Of a stretch of DNA of 61,147 nt, positions 36,001-51,000 are shown one piece after another (the stretch's first letter is position 1; every line of letters starts with the position of its first letter). Origin of the DNA: Nemertoderma westbladi (lineage: Eukaryota; Xenacoelomorpha; Nemertodermatida; Nemertodermatidae); assembly GCA_032718475.1 (NCBI GenBank), contig JAUCBJ010001273.1, forward strand, positions 1-61,147, in the 5' to 3' direction. The notes beneath the pieces were generated by a model. The model was given only the letters and a program-made list of their open reading frames with translations, had not been told where the DNA came from and searched no databases. The translations under genes and the position numbers were made by a program.

Positions 36001-39000
36001 TATCATACAACAATGATAATCATGGATTTAACATTGATATTATTTTGCCAAAAAAGACCTGGTTTCCAGTTGTAGCTTCTGCAAAAATTAATTTACCATT
36101 TACTGAAGAAATTTATATGAAAGGTGAATGTAATGTTCATGGTCTTTATGATCTGAAGTTGCAAGGGTCTTGGGGAGCAGTTAGCACTGAGTTGGAAGGG
36201 TTGTACACACCTTGCACAGACTTTAATATTTGCGGTGATGTCAGTCTTGGCTTTCTACATTCAGAGATAGCACCAACACGAAAAGGACTCTCACTTAATT
36301 TGCGGGGTTCTAAAAAATATTTTGAATTTAATGCAGATATTGAAGATGCAGGTAATATGGAAAATAATAGTAAACTTTTGTTGATTAAACTTGAAAACTG
36401 CGAAAACGATAATTCTCCATGTTACTCTGTAGTGCTTAAAGGATTGCCTCACAATTATATGAGGAAGTTTCTCCCATCTGACATTGATATAAAAACTCTA
36501 ACATCTGATTTTAACTTTAAGTATGAGTACCAAAACCAACGAATGCATGAAATATCAATTGGATGGAATAATCAGATTAACTTACTTAAGATAGGCCGTT
36601 CTGGATCTGCCGTTGACATTCGTTATATTGTGGAACTTTTGACTGAAGTCAATAACCAAAAAGTGGTTTCATTTACCTCGGAATATGCTTTAGGTTATAA
36701 GGAAATAGGAAGACACATAAATATCCAACTTGAAACTGATTGGGTAGGTTTACCATGGATGACAATTTGGATAGGAAGAAATGGTGCTAAGCAAATTATG
36801 GCCACTATGAAATCTCCAAGCTACGATTTTAAGTTAACTGGTAATAACTGCAGTGGGAATAACAAAAAGTGCTATGAACTTTCTACGAACTTACAAACTC
36901 CCGATTCAGATAGTCAGTATTTGAGATTTCAATTTGAAATGGACAATGAATCTGTTTTGGTCAGTTTGAATAACCAGTTTGATACTTATGGCAAGAATTC
37001 GGTTTCAGCTGTTATTACGACTGGTGAAAAGTGTGGAAAAGATATAAAAACGTGCTATAAGGTTGATCTTGATTTATCACTTCCAGAATGGCAGCCAAAG
37101 TGGACTGCGCAAATTGGAGTGAACAAAGATGAACGAAATTTTAAAATATATTCAGATATTCAACAAATGGAATGGAACTTAAAAGCCAATGTAAACATTG
37201 AAAAGTGTAGTCAGGGATCAGTTTGTTACAAAGCCTCAGCGAAATATGGAGATATGGAAAGTAAAATTGATATTAACAATGGAAATTATGGTTATAATTT
37301 AGTTGCTGAATTTACTGATGAGCAAAATGATTTGAGTAAATTTACAACTTTCGTGTCTCATTGCCAAAACTCTGACTCGCACATTTGCTACACACTTCTT
37401 GCAAATCTCAATACACCATATACAAGAAGCGCTTTGGTAGATGGCAAATTGGAAATTTCTTCCTCACGTTTTCAACATGATTTTACACTAAAGTATGCAG
37501 ATGTTCAGAGGTCCATTAAAGCTCTAGTTGAGGTATGTCCCGCTATGGAATGCCATCAAGCTAGTTTAACAATTGTTTGTCCACAGAGAGGTGAGATTAT
37601 ATTTACCAGTGATCACAAAATATCTGACACTCAAGTTTCTGCTTCAGCTAATGCAAAATGGGGAGGCAAATCTACTGGTATTCAATGGAAAGTCATCGAT
37701 TGCAGTTCAAATTCAAAGAAATGTGTTGCAACTGACTTAATATTTACATGCCCAAAGAGCAATGGCGTATCCCTGAATTTTAAGGCCGAGTTAGAAGAAA
37801 ATAAATCACTCCTGGCTGCTGGGAATGTTGCTGTTAGCCAAGAAAAGGGTGACTTTAACTTTCAAATTACTAAATGTCAAAAGTCTAATACATGCTGGAC
37901 CACAAATTTCAAAACAACTTCATCCCTATACCACGATATAGAATTCCAAACTGAACATGAATATGATACTAAAACCATGAGTTCTCGTAACTTTATATCA
38001 ACAATGTATGGAAACAATAAACCTAGGTCTATCCAGCTCATGACGGCCGATTGTACTGAAGGTAATAAGAAATGTTTGGATGCGAAGTTATTAACGATAT
38101 ATGATGAGAAGGCATTTGATATGACAACCCATGTTGAATATGAGCCCTATAAAGTTGGAGCATTCAATATTCATGTAAAGGACAATAACAAAGAATTCGC
38201 AAATGTTGGTCTTGATCTTTTGAATTGTGGAAGCAACTCAGAATTTTGTATCTCTAGCAATATGTTTTGCAAGACACCATGGCATGAGGATTTCTCTCTA
38301 AAATCGAGACATTCTGTCAATGCTTTCCCGCATTTCAACAATGAAATAACTGTGAGTTATAACAATAAAGATAGTAACATGGAATTTGGATTGAAATCTT
38401 GCTCATCTGGAAATAAGGTCTGTTATGAAGGGATAATGTATTCCAGCTGTATTCATGAAAGCAAAGAAAGGAGCATAAAGGGCAGATTTGAAATGGAACC
38501 AAAGAAATCTGCTAGAATTGTTGTGGATGTGAATTACAAAAAATCACCTGTTCTAAACCTTTCCTACCAGCTGAATAACTGTGGAACAGAATCAAAGAAT
38601 TGCCTCAACCTAAACTTATTATCTTCCATTTCTGGATTTGAGACCTTTAAGGTTGAAATGAAAAAAGAGTTTGCAACTAAGTATACTTTCATTGTGATAA
38701 ACCTTACTTATGGAGAACGACACAAATCTTTTGAATTTGAAGCATCTGATTGTAGCTCCAAAGGAAAACTGTGTTATAACTCACATATCTATGGGAGTGG
38801 AACTCGCGAAACGAAACACTTAATTATTTTAGGCCAATTTGTGATGGAGCCAAGAAAATCTGCTGTTATTGATTTTGAAGCCAAGTATAAGAAATCAACC
38901 CTCCTTAAAGTTGATTATTCATTGACTAATTGTGCAACCGGTGTAAACAAATGTATCCAATCAAACCTTGTAATGATGACTCCAATAATTGTCGATGGTA

Positions 39001-42000
39001 TTTCAATGAACTTTAAACTTGAAGAGGAAAAATTGAGATTCCTAAAAGCTAATGGATTTTTGAGTGTAGGGCAAGAAAAGGGAGATTTTAAAATTGATAT
39101 AACCAAATGTCTAAAGGCTGATACATGCTGGACCACAAATTTAAAAACAGCTTCATCCCTATACCACGATATAGAATTCAAAACTGAACATGAATATGAT
39201 ACTAAAACCATGAGTTCTCGAAACTTTGTATCAACAATGTATAGAAACAATAAACCAAGGTCTATCCAGCTCATGACTGCTGATTGTACTGAAGGTAATA
39301 AGAAATGTTTGGATGCGAAGTTATCAACGATATATGATGAGAAGGCATTTGATATGACAACCCATGTTGAATATGAGCCCTATAAAGATGGAGCATTCAA
39401 TATCCATGTAAAGGACAATAACAAAGAATTCGCAAATGTTGGTCTTGATCTTTTGAATTGTGGAAGCAACTCAGAATTTTGTATCTCTAGTAATATGTTT
39501 TCCAAGACACCATGGCATGAGGATTTCTCTCTAAAATCGAGACATTCGGTCAATGCTTTCCCACATTTCAACAATGAAATAACTGTTAGTTATAACAATA
39601 AAGATAGTAACATGGAATTTGGATTGAAATCTTGCTTGTCTGGAAGAAAGGTCTGTTATGAAGGGATAATGTATTCCAGCTGTATTCATGAAAGCAAAGA
39701 AAAGAGCATAAAGGGCAGATTTGAAATGGAACCAAAGAAATTTGCTAAAGTTGTTGTGAATGTGAATTACAAAAAATCACCTGTTTTAAACCTTTCCTAC
39801 CAGGTTATTAATTGTGGCACCGAATCAAAGAAATGCTTCAACCTGAATTTGGTATCATCTGTTTCTGGATTCGAGACCTTTAAGGTTGAAACGAAACATG
39901 AGTTTGCAACTAAATATACTTCCAACGAGGTTAGCCTTACTTATGGAGAACGAACAGAAACTTTTGAACTAGAAGCATCTGATTGTAGCTCAGGGGGAAA
40001 GATGTGTTACAAAACCAACATGTATGCCAGTTACTTTCAAGATAGTAAAGATAAAAGAATTCAGGGCCGATTAGAGTATGAAGTATATAAATTGATCAAA
40101 CTTGATATTAATCTTCCAAGTACCATGTCAGTAAATCTCTACATTAATGATTGCGGAGAGGGGCCAGAAAAATGTGCTGTAATTAACTTTGCTACAACAT
40201 CAAATTGGTATAAACCTGTAGAAATCAAATACAGTCATGATGGTAAACTTGGAATACAAATGAAAAATCAAGTGTCATGGAAATTTAATGGAAATCAACG
40301 TTCTTATGAGTCAGAATTAAAAGCTTGTAATCCCCAGTATCAACATTTTTGTGCTGAGTTTATGTGGGTCGACAATGAGAATAATCGATTCAATGCTAAG
40401 TTAAATTACTTGCCTCAAAATAATTTCCAACTTTCAAGTGAATCAAGTTACCGGGGTGACTTTAATTGGCGTATCACTGCTGATGTTTCTCCTTGTGGAT
40501 CTGACTCATGCATTGAGGCAAATTTTGGTATAGATTCCCATCCCTATCAACCAGTGACTCCAATTCACATTACAATTCGACATAACCGAATAAACAGCAA
40601 CTATGAAACTTCATTGAAGGCGAAGGTTGCAGATCAAACTCATTCAATAATGGTTAAGGTCGATGATTGCAGCACAGCTGGGAGTAGAGCTTGCTATGAT
40701 CTAAATATTGTGTCTAATGTGTTGCAAAGAGATAACAGTCTATCACTCAAGTTTGAGTTCGAACCAAGAGCCTTGCTTCAACTGACAACTAATATTAAAT
40801 GCCAAAATAATTACATAGCATTGCAAACATACATCAAGAAATGTGTGTCAGGAGATTCATGCATGGAGGCCAAATTTAATGCCAAGTCATCTCACTGGTT
40901 CCAACCAATTGATATTACTCTTCAAAAGAAACGAATTGCAACAGGTTATGAAAATTCATTGATAGCCACTGTTTCTAACCAATTACATACAGTGTTAGTA
41001 TCAGCCAATGATTGCTCATTTGAAGGAAGGATGTGCTATGATATCAATGTTGTTTCTAATGTTTTGCAGCGGGATAACAAATTCTCCCTAAAGTTTGAAC
41101 ATGAACCAAAAGAACTGCTTCAACTGACAACTAATATTCATTGCCAAAACAATTTCGTTTCGTTACAAACATCTGTCAATAAATGCACACTAGGGGATTC
41201 GTGCAAGGAGATGAAATTTAATGCCAAGTCATCTCACTTGTTCCAACCAATTGATATTACTCTCCAGCGAAAACGAATTGCAAATGTTTATGAAATTTCA
41301 ATAAAAGCCAATATTGCTAATCAATTACATTCTGCATTAATAACAGCCATTGATTGCAGTGCTAAAGGTAGGACTTGTTATGACCTCAATATGGTCTCTA
41401 ATGTTTTGCAGAGGGATAACAAATTCTCCCTAAAGTTTGAACATGAACCAAAAGAACTGCTTCAACTGACAACTAATATTCATTGCCAAAACAATTTCGC
41501 TTCGTTACAAACATCTGTCAATAAATGCACACTGGGGGATTCGTGCAAGGAGATGAAATTTAATGCCAAGTCATCTCACTTGTTCCAACCAATTGATATT
41601 ACTCTCCAGCGAAAACGAATTGCAAATGTTTATGAAAGTTCAATAAAAGCCAATATTGCTAATCAATTACATTCTGCATTAATAACAGCCAATGATTGCA
41701 GTGCTAAAGGAAGGACTTGTTATGACCTCAATATGGTCTCTAATGTTTTGCAGAGGGATAACAAATTCTCCCTAAAGTTTGAATATGAACCAAAAGAACT
41801 GCTTCAACTGACAACTAATATTCATTGCCAAAACAATTTCGTTTCGTTACAAACATCTGTCAATAAATGCACACTGGGGGATTCGTGCAAGGAGATGAAA
41901 TTTAATGCCAAGTCATCTCACTTGTTCCAACCAATTGATATTACTCTCCAGCGTAAACGAATTGCTAAAGTTTATGAAAGTTCAATGAAAGCCAATATTG

Positions 42001-45000
42001 CTAATCAATTGCATTCTGTATTGGTAACAGCCAATGATTGCACAGCTGGGAGAAGAACTTGCTATGATCTCAATGTAATTTCCAATGTTTTGCAGAGGGA
42101 TAACAAATTCTCCATAATGTTTGAACATGAACCTAAAGAACTGCTTCAACTGACAACTAATATTCATTGCCAAAACAATTTCGTTTCGTTACAAACATCT
42201 GTCAATAAATGCACCACATCTCCAATCTGTATCAAGGGTTTGTTCTCAACAAAATCATCTTTCTATCAACAACAGGAAATAACAATTTCACATGAGAACT
42301 CGGAAAATTATCTTTCTACAAATGTTATAAAACTTAGTGGTACTAAAACATCTACATTTTCGATAAATTTGGAGAATTGTTCTACTGGCACTTCAATGTG
42401 TTACGAGGCCAAAACTGAATTTCCATATCCAGTTAACCGAGAGCAAATCAATGGAGGTCTTAAGTTCCAGTTTGATGCTGTAAAAACCCTATCCTTAGAT
42501 CTTACCCTTGGTAATAAAGCAAATGATGATATTTTTAACTTCAAATCGACATACGAAAATTGCAAACATGGTGAAAATAATTGTCACAAAGTTTCCAGCT
42601 TGATGTCATCTTACTACTCTGAATTATTTGATGTTTCTGCTGAACACACAAGTAACCCCACCATGTGCAGAAATACCATCACCATTGCAGTAAATAAATA
42701 CAAAAATTCAATTGAAACAATTTTTAAAAGTTGTGGAACTAATTGTTATGAGCATACATTCAATATTCGTGATATAAGTACAAAATCCGTTGTTGCAACT
42801 TCTAGGGTTTATTTTTCATCTGATTCCAGTAAACTTCAGTTAGAAATGAATGGACACATTACATCATTGCCAAAGCTGAGTCACAATGGACACTTCCTGC
42901 TGGAAGATTGTGCAGTTAAACAAACTACCTGCTACAAACTATCATCGGAAATCGCCTTCCCTGGACTAACTGAAAAGCGACCATATTCAATGAATGGTCG
43001 AATTTCCACTCCTACACAGAGTCTAAAACAATTTGACACCCGAGTAGAACTAGGTATGCTGGGAAAACGCGGAGTCTACTCAATAGTTTCTGCTCATTGC
43101 TCGGGAGAAATATGTTATGACATCACATTGTCGCACTCCTGTCCATGGCTAGGAACATCTTCTCTGAATTTACACCACGAATATGCAAAGCGAAACATGA
43201 AATCTGAAATTAATGTTGCGATGGAAGATAAGAAGGCTTCATTGAAATTTAGTGGAAACTATTGTGGTCCTTATTGTGGAGATGGACATTTCGTCCTTCA
43301 GAAACCCGACACCAAAATCTATGATATTACTTCAAGATGGGAACTAAAGGATGAAAGGAAATCATTTACATTGCGTTCTAACTTAGGAGCAAGCTTTCAT
43401 ACTATTTGGTCCCAATGCAAGGAATATTCCAGCCAACATTGCCGATCGCTACTCTTTGATGTAGAACTTCCTTTTATCGATCCCATTAAGTCCAAGACGA
43501 ATTTCGAGTTGTCGTCCACCAAGTTTAACATACAATCCGACTTAACCGCTTTCAAACAAAAGTTATCCATCATTTCTGATGTAGAGAAATGCGGTGGTTC
43601 AATGGACTGTTGGAAGGGAAATGTGTTTAAAGTAGAGGGATCCAAAATTCAACCCGTTGCTTTCCATATTGACATGCGAAACGTTAAGGATGTTGGTGTC
43701 CATGTCAGTGGTGGAGGACGATTCTTAAAGCTCAACATGATAATGACAACAGACAAGCATGGTAAACAAACACTGGACATCGAACTCACTCCATCCCATT
43801 ATTATAAACCACTCTACGCCATTGGTTCATTCCAGATGAAGCCAAACAGGGAGGCTTCCATGGCAATGGATATCACTTATGGAAAAGACAAGGTTAATTT
43901 AAATATAAATATTAATTAGTGAAGTACAATCAATAATATATATAATTGGAATATTTGAAGCTGTATATTTATTTAATCAAGCACTACTAAATTAATTAAT
44001 ATTACTTTGATACAAATGTCAGGATAGGTGATTTGCTAAACCCAATCTCTTCACCCCTATATTTAAAAATGCATCTTTGAATTAAATAGTTAATAAATCA
44101 AGTATTATCAATTGCTGTTCGGGGTGACTTTTGAGTCAATGTTTTGTATAAAACATTAGTAAATCAGCTTTTGTATGTTTATTTCATTTTACAGATGTTT
44201 AGTTTGACAAAAAAATTATCAACATCGCAGCAGGAAAAAGAAATTCACATTCAATTGAATCAACAATTCTTTGGACTTCATCCTAAATCTATCGAGATTT
44301 ACTCAAAATTCAGTCAAAGGTAAGTTTACTTTTACAATTTAAATTCACAATAATATTATATTAATTAGCCTTATGTAAATGAAAATATACAAAAATAATC
44401 ACAATATTTTCGTGAATTTTGTTCAATAAGGATTACCGGTATTGTATTAAATATTTCATTTCAGCGACAAGGCGATTAAAGTGACCGGATTTGTGACCAG
44501 AGACGGAAAAACTTCCTCAGTAAATGTTGATTTCCAAAACGATTCCCAAACTCCATTTGGCCGGGCCTACTCAGTTAACGTTGATTTGGAACATTACGCA
44601 TTCGTACAAGTAAGTAGCCTAATTCAAAGTTCTACAGTCCTACACCTAGATGGTGCAGGGACTACACCGCGCTACACCTAACAGAAACAGGTATAGGACT
44701 ACACCTTTCTGGTCTACCAGCAGGCCACAAATCCCGGTCCCACACATAAGGCATTATATAATCATACAGCTAATTATACATCGACATACTCGGTTCACTT
44801 ATGTAGGCCTACACTCATAGGCATACAGCTAGGCATATAGGTATAGTAGTCAGTCATACTGCTGAAATAGTTTTATTGATACAGCCAAGGAATCAAATGG
44901 CTGGGTGAAATCGTCGAGTATTATTATCGCTAAAATACGAACCGTATTTCAGTACTATTACTTATCAATCTACTTCTTGTGAGTTTTATACTGCTGCCTA

Positions 45001-48000
45001 AATTATTCTATATCAATATAAAATCGATTATATTAAATTGGAAGAAATACAACTGTCTTCCGTGGAACCACGACTGGTAACACCTACTGCCATATTTTTC
45101 ATTAGCAGTATAATATCAGCCACTATCGGTATTAAATACATAACGTTTGGAGGAACAAAATAGTCTGATAGTAGGTCTAAAGCCGAAATTGGAACAAGTT
45201 AAATTCAAATTTCCCGCCGGAGCCATTCAGCAATGAATTCTGTAGGCCTACTTCATGAACCCTCTTGTATAATATTCTTCCCAACATCCCAAGAAAAGAA
45301 TAATAGTACAGTAGGTCTACCTTAAATTTTCCATTTTGTTTCGACGTGAGTGTAATAGGTACTGTAAGTACATACGTTTACGTTTTTATGACAAACACGG
45401 AAACACGTCTACGCACATCTCAAATATTATCCATTACTATTTATTACATATATTCTTATTTTTTAAACTCGCTACCATTTTATATAATAGTGTTAATACA
45501 TTTTTTCCGGCTATATTTAGTAACTTGCTACCAATAGGCTCCCTAAGTTAAAGCAGTTATGAGTTTATAATTATATTTTTTTACGCAGCCTATAAAATTG
45601 TCGGCAACATTCGGTTTAAACAACGGCGACCATTTGCTAAGTTGGAAATTATTAGCTGATTGCACAAAAGTCACCGGTAACGATTTTGAAATGGATTTCC
45701 AGATTTACAACAGGAAAAACTCAGTGAAAGGCCAATTACAGCGAGAAATAGACACAAAATTCAGTTATCTGTAAGTTTATTTGTTTGATTATATTTAAAT
45801 TATTTTATTGCATAAATATTTTACAGACGAAATTTTCAGGCATAAAGATAGAAAATATATTTAAAACTGTCACTTAAAAAATATAAATAAAATTCTGCAC
45901 TGATTACAAAAAGAAAGAATTTGATCAAAGATTCAAAGGATTGGATTCAAAGAGTTTGATGTTCAGTGTTGGTTTGCCCTACTTGTCTGTAGTCATTATC
46001 ATGTTGAGCTTTAAGAAGCGTCCTCCACCACTGACATGGACACCAACACCCTTAACGTTTCGCATGTCAATATGGAAAGCAACGGGTTGAATTTTGGATC
46101 CCTCTACTTTAAATACATTTCCGTTCCAACAGTCCATTGAACCACCGCACTTCTCTACATCAGAGATAATGGATAACTTTTGATAAATTCTGATCAAATT
46201 CTAGTTTAGGGCAGAACATAATGAGCTATTTATATAGAACGTAGGAATTGGGATGGAAGGAAGTGGGTTTGTTTGGAAGTTTTAAGCTGAACTGCAGTTG
46301 CTATCCATCTCGGTGTCATTGTTAACTTGTGTGGTAATCGAGTGAGACCTCCTAGGGTCTGTTTGTGTCTAAAATATATGGGTGAGTACAAAACAAAGAC
46401 CCAATTATAAAGACCTGCATAATCTTATAACATGTGTTAACTTTTGTTTATTGTTTTGGTTCCCCCAACACGCCTCTGTAACCTGCTCCTTTACTAACCT
46501 TCTCCTTTAAATGGTAATGGGACTTAACGCTCTTTTGGGAGCTAACGCGCTTTGGGAACTAATGCGACTTTACCTCTGTGTTTCGTACAGAACGGGCAGT
46601 AAAGTCTTGTGTCTTTGATCTTCGTTTTGTATTCACCCATAAAATATAGATATCAAGGAATATAAGTTCATTGACGGTTTGGTCTTTAAAGTTAAAGTTT
46701 AATAATTTAACTTTTCGTTTGTATTTACTAATTAATTTGTATAATTTTACAGGTTACCAAGACGTGACATTAACGTAGAGGTTGTTGCTAAAACGCTGAT
46801 CCAATCCTATATGTCGCCAACCCAATCCATTATAGCCAACCTGGAAATTAAGTGCAAAAAATCCCAAGGCACTAAACGACGATTTTACCGAGTGGAAATT
46901 CTTCCTCATTTGTCAAAAATAGCATTAAAGGTAATAATATTTATAGGCAAAAAACGTTTGTAAATTTTAGACTGACTACCTAAAAGTGTCATTCACTAAA
47001 AACCGAAATAATATTTGGATTTTTCCTATTTTTCTATTAGTTTTCTAGAATTATTCGTTTACTAGGATTTCATTCCTAAATCTACTATATTTTATATGTC
47101 TATTATTTCTAGATGGAAACTCCTGAACGCGATGCCGATGTGAGGTTGAAGGCTACCGACATGGTTTCTCGTCAACAGAAATCCTACCAACTTCTAATTG
47201 AGGGTCGAGTTGATGGACAGCCGCACCGTTGTCTATTCAATGTGTCTCTACGAACCAATGAAAGCCCAGTAAATCCTATTGGTCAACTCAGTATCGACGC
47301 TGAGTACAAGTGAGTAGCTATAGAACTCAATAAGAATTAAACAATAAGAATATTCGACATGCAGAGAGGATTTCTTTATGAAATTGCGTTATTCTCTGAG
47401 AGTTCGTTTAAATTGAAAACAAAGTCGCTTATGATTGACTTCGAATATTTTAACATGTTGTCGGGAAGAAGCATAAAAATATTTTAACACTTAATCTTTT
47501 TAGCGACGATGTTTCATTCCATCTTCGAGGTCAAAGGTCACCACGTCAAGCTGAGATTGAAATATATCATCTGGATCTTACCGGCAAAGTAACTGACGTT
47601 GTAGTTAGCACAGTGGTTGAGACCAATCCGATGTTTACTATCACTAACAGGATGTTTATTCGGCCCACGTTGGGAAAACAGGTGAAAGACAAGGTGGGTA
47701 AATAAGTATTGAGTAAATTTATGGTTTGAATAATGGAATGCAATGATGGGATGAGTGTATTTGAGTATTATATTTGTAATATTGAGCGGAGTTGATAGCA
47801 TCGTTTCGCTATGATTTCCATAAACTTAACTGCTACGGACAAAATGTTAAACCCAGCATCACAATGCCCTTTCATTGATATAGCAATCGCAGATTCAATA
47901 AATTTGAAAGAAACCTAACTGTATCTGCCACCCATAAAAGTGACGGCAAGTAAATGTTAGACCTTAATAATGCTTCGGCCTAAATTGCTTTTCGCTATGT

Positions 48001-51000
48001 ATAGATAATGATGCTGTGTCAATGTTATATGATAATTTTAAACTTTTGTCATTAAATAAATATATGTGTATCCTTGATAATCATTTTATTCAATTATATT
48101 ATCTATTTTATTTTATTTCCAGTTCTTTGGTTTTATAAATAAATATCCCCTATTAATGGACTCCTGGAACCTGATGGTGGCAATAGAAAGGATAGGAGAG
48201 AATGTTGTATCCGAAATGTTCATGTGGAAAGATGTCGTCGCCTCTCGAATTTCTCGTAAGCGTCATTCTAATAATTGTTATGCAGATTTCCATATTACTT
48301 CCTTATATTGTTAATAAGTAATCAGCGGAAAATAGAATGACATGGCTAATTTGGGAATAGTGTTTTAAATTTTGTTGCCACATATAAATATTGAATAATA
48401 ATAATGAATTATTATATTTAGGGTTTTACGAAGAGACTTTTGATACATTGTTACGATTCGTGGATCAGCAGAGCCACTTAATCTCCGAACTCCGCAATTC
48501 TTTTACGAGCTGGTACGACCATTACCGATCTACTCAAGTCGGACACTTTGTGGGCGCTGTTCTCGATAAAGTTGTGTCTATTGCTGGTCGTCTAGAACAG
48601 AAAGCGGTATGGGCTTGGAAATACTTCGAGATTGGAGGTTAGTAGCCAAGTAAATACATGGTTAGTGAGGGACACGAATACGTAGATGGGACAATTATAG
48701 TTAGTTAGGCGCGTGATTTAAAAACTCCTGGACAAAAATTTATTTGAAAAGTTGATTTAAGGTATAAAGAAATACACAGTTTTAGGTACATAAACACAGT
48801 GATTAGTAAACCATGAACTTTTAGTCTAGTACTAAATTGTTAACTAATACGAACGCAGTTAGGCATAATTATACATAGTTTATACACATTTAGTGTAAGT
48901 TAGGCACTCGAAATAAAATTACAGAAGGATCTCAGAAACCATACATTATTGATCCATATAACCGTAATCATTTGAATTCCTCGATATACTTTACAGATTC
49001 CCTAAGAGATGTGTACATCAGTTACCGACATCTTCCCTTCACTTTCGACGGATTATTTAAACTCGACTACTCAGTTACTAGTGACAAACCCGGAGACACT
49101 CAATGGACCCTTCGTATTCCGGAATCAATCCGGTTGCTATGGAAAAGCCGTTGCCCCTACGCAGCACTTACAAGAACCTTCAAGGTTGGTGAACCTCTGC
49201 CATTAGTAACTCTTTATTGATTGTTAGTCTTAGTTTTATTCAATAAAATATTTAATTAAGTTACAAACCCAGATTAACTGCACTCTATATTTTATTTATC
49301 TACCCGGATTCCTTCGGTATATATATTTTTTTTAAACTATCCAGGTGCTCAGAGCTCTCCGAACATTCATTTCTCTCTCCGATCTGACTTTACCACATCC
49401 CGCCCACGCCACCCTTATTGGAGGAACCACTTTCGTGACTTTCGATAAAAATTTCTACGAATTCGCCGGTGACTGCAGTTACCTCTTGGCCAGGGATTTC
49501 ATTGACGGCAACTTTACCGGTGCGTTTATTTTATGAGCGAATATTAAATATTGTTGAATTTTTGAAGACTTATGCTCTTGAACATCTTAAGCTATAATTA
49601 TGAACCGTAAATATAAATAATAAGAATTATTATGTTCCATTTATTTGTTCTAAACTGAACATTTTACATTGTAGTTATGGTAAATTATGAGCGCGGACCC
49701 TCTACAAGGAAGACATTGACTGTAATATCTAATGATGCTTCGTTCGAGATTACACCAGAAGGAAGGGTTACCCAAGATAATAAACACATCGAGTTGCCTA
49801 TCCAACATCGGAACACCACGATCAGACGGCTGAGTAACACCGTTGAGATAAAGAACATCTACGGTGTCGATATCAGTTGCATGTTGGAGCAGGATATCTG
49901 CCAGGTGAGATAAATCATAAGATATCTGCCAGGTGAGATAAATCCTAAGATATCTTTTGCCAAGTGAAATCAATCATAAGATATCTTTTGCCAAGTGAAA
50001 TCAATCATATGTCAAGTGGTTGGGTCAATTATTAACAGTAATTTATCAATTATTTCGTACGAATTGTTTCCTAGGTATCCGTTTCTGGGTGGTATTTTGC
50101 CAAAACTGGAGGCCTACTGGGAACATTGAACAACGATAAATCAGATGATTGGATGGTGCCGAACCACCAGGTCACCAAGGACGTCCGCCAATTCGCTAAG
50201 GGTTGGGAGTTAGGCAAAAAATGTGTATCGCCTAATAAGGTTGCAGTAAAATGTCCGGAAACCGACCAATCAGTGAAGGAATGCTCTGCTTACCTAAAGG
50301 AGAAATCCTCACCCCTGAGGTGAGACATTTACCTTTTAATTATCATATCCCAGACTCTATATATAAATATACGTATTATTAGCTCAAACAAATATTAAAA
50401 TGAATATAAATTTATTAATACTCAAATATTTATTTACTTCCATATTTTCTTAAACCGTACATCAAAATGCATCAATGGACTTTATTTTTCCTTATAGATA
50501 TGGATTCTGGAAAGTAGACCCAACTCCTTACTACCAGATGTGTCTGAACAACTTCTGCCGCAACACCAAATCAGTTTGCGATTCTATAACTGCCTACGTT
50601 GTTGATGCTAAGCAACACAATGTTGAGATGGAGGTCCCAGCTGAATGCGGTGAGTAGTTTGCAGGCCTACATATTAATTAGAGCAATTGAGTATATGATC
50701 ATTGAACATGGAGTAACTTTCGTAACACCAATAATATATTGAGTTAATTATTATTTTAGTTTCATGCAATCCGCGACAAGATATTTCGTTACACGCCGGT
50801 GAGACAGTCAGACTCGCCGATAAACCGCTATCTTCAGCCGACTATATTGTTGTTGTTGAAGAGAAAACTTGTAACAATCGGATTACAAAATTCCTACCCA
50901 ACATGGTAGCTGGACTGGATGCCACACTGCGTAGTCAAGGTAGGTGGTCACCTAGCAACCTAGTTCCCCATGACCGTAGTCTAGGTAGCTAATCTAGCAA

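Noticed and set aside
45979-46197. 72-codon minus-strand ORF as a separate gene
   Set aside because: It is an inverted copy of part of exon 23 with no start context or other exons.
49009-49206. Alternative frame of exon 32 (contains NPETLNGPFVFRNQSGCYGK)
   Set aside because: Protein-like, but out of phase with exons 31 and 33; the other frame joins both without a shift.
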